From assembly GCA_023441625.1 (NCBI GenBank), contig JAEZOA010000047.1:1-12493 (forward strand): a DNA stretch of 12,493 bases, in the 5' to 3' direction. Of this stretch, positions 11,980 to 12,493 are shown one piece after another. This DNA comes from Bacillota bacterium (GTDB lineage: Bacteria > Bacillota > Clostridia > Acetivibrionales > DSM-1351). Position 1 is the first letter of the stretch; each line of letters starts with the position of its first letter. Below the pieces are notes generated by a model. It did not search any database, was not told where the DNA came from, and worked only from the letters and a program-made list of their open reading frames with translations. The position numbers and the translations under genes were made by a program.

Positions 11980-12493
11980 CTATATTGTTTTGGTTTTGTA
12001 TTTCAATGCTTTTCTTATCCCAAAAGAGATAAAGCTCTCCCCCTTCGGTTTTATTTCATTTCTAATTTTACTTGAGGGCAGAAGTGACTTGTCTTTTAGC
12101 TTTAAAAATTCGTTAAAAACACACTCCATATATTTATTGCTATTTACGGCTGTATCTATAACCTTTGCTATTTGAAAAAGTTTTCCGAAAATATGCTGTC
12201 CCCAATCTTCTAACAATACCTGACACCTGGTGTATCGGTAAAGCTGCAGCTTATTTTTTCTACCTGAAATAGCAATCAAATTATGATTTTTATTTATGAG
12301 ATTTAACTCTTTTTGTTTTATATAAGCACTGTTTTCAAAAAGACAAAAGAGCATAAAAACCTGTAAAAAATACATTTGTTCAAGACTTATTCCTGTTCTT
12401 TCAAAAGGATTTATATCTATTATTCGCACTTCAGCATAACTTACGCCTCTTTTTTCAATTGCATCCAACTGGCTTTCACCTTTTTCAGTAACT
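11980..12493 (-). CDS. gshA: Glutamate-cysteine ligase, C-terminal part (5' end outside window)
   Basis: The frame runs open to the window edge, so about 170 C-terminal residues are visible and the start lies outside. The stretch RGVSYAEVRIIDINPFERTG followed by a helical segment is the conserved core of GshA/GshF-type gamma-glutamylcysteine ligase, which makes the first peptide of glutathione. An in-frame TTG at 12468 is not the start because homologous-looking sequence (GESQLDAIEKRG) continues upstream. It stops 14 bp before gshB in a two-gene operon. In many Firmicutes these two are fused; here they are separate. Confidence 0.85.
   Translation of the reverse strand, partial: VTEKGESQLDAIEKRGVSYAEVRIIDINPFERTGISLEQMYFLQVFMLFCLFENSAYIKQKELNLINKNHNLIAISGRKNKLQLYRYTRCQVLLEDWGQHIFGKLFQIAKVIDTAVNSNKYMECVFNEFLKLKDKSLLPSSKIRNEIKPKGESFISFGIRKALKYKTKTI

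Overview
The window is AT-rich, with strong purine-rich Shine-Dalgarno sequences. It looks like a Clostridium-type Firmicute chromosome carrying a complete filamentous phage (inovirus) prophage. Host genes flank it: a ribonuclease Z gene on the left; on the right a TauE/SafE-type permease, a small unknown ORF and a glutathione synthesis pair (gshB and the 3' end of gshA), all on the minus strand.

The prophage is about 8.1 kb, bounded by a 57-bp imperfect direct repeat (1347-1403 and 9483-9539, offset 8136 bp) whose last 27 bp are identical. From left to right it holds: a minus-strand lysogeny operon (Xre repressor and a small membrane protein); a divergent control region with three evenly built 21-bp palindromes; and a plus-strand structural operon. 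That operon encodes a likely ssDNA-binding protein, two tiny membrane proteins, a major coat protein with signal peptide, a strong internal terminator, a large pIII-like adsorption protein, a pVI-like protein and a Zot/pI assembly ATPase. Next comes a roughly 0.9-kb intergenic region full of long hairpins (packaging-signal and origin candidates) with one small minus-strand gene. Then follow a DNA-binding protein and a gene II/X-type replication initiator, and last a right arm of three small genes, two of them cysteine-rich. No integrase gene is seen. The right junction has an 11 + 6 + 11 bp inverted-arm layout like a Xer/dif site, and the identity between the ends stops exactly at the edge of the 6-bp centre, so capture by host Xer recombinases is a reasonable inference.

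The most unusual feature is a family of five palindromic elements (R1-R5) with perfectly conserved 9-bp arms, TGTATCTCA and TGAGATACA. The spacers differ in sequence but are exactly 36 bp (three copies) or 46 bp (two copies), a difference of 10 bp or about one helical turn. One copy lies in frame inside a coding sequence, one bridges a stop codon and the next start, one abuts the Rep stop codon, and together they separate the small genes of the right arm. I know of no named element matching this pattern.

How the genes fit together: the repressor holds the lytic promoter; Rep nicks the double-stranded form and makes ssDNA; the small OB-like protein coats it; a hairpin probably marks it for packaging; Zot, coat, pVI-like and pIII-like proteins extrude the particle. 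No pIV secretin is present, as expected for a host with one membrane.
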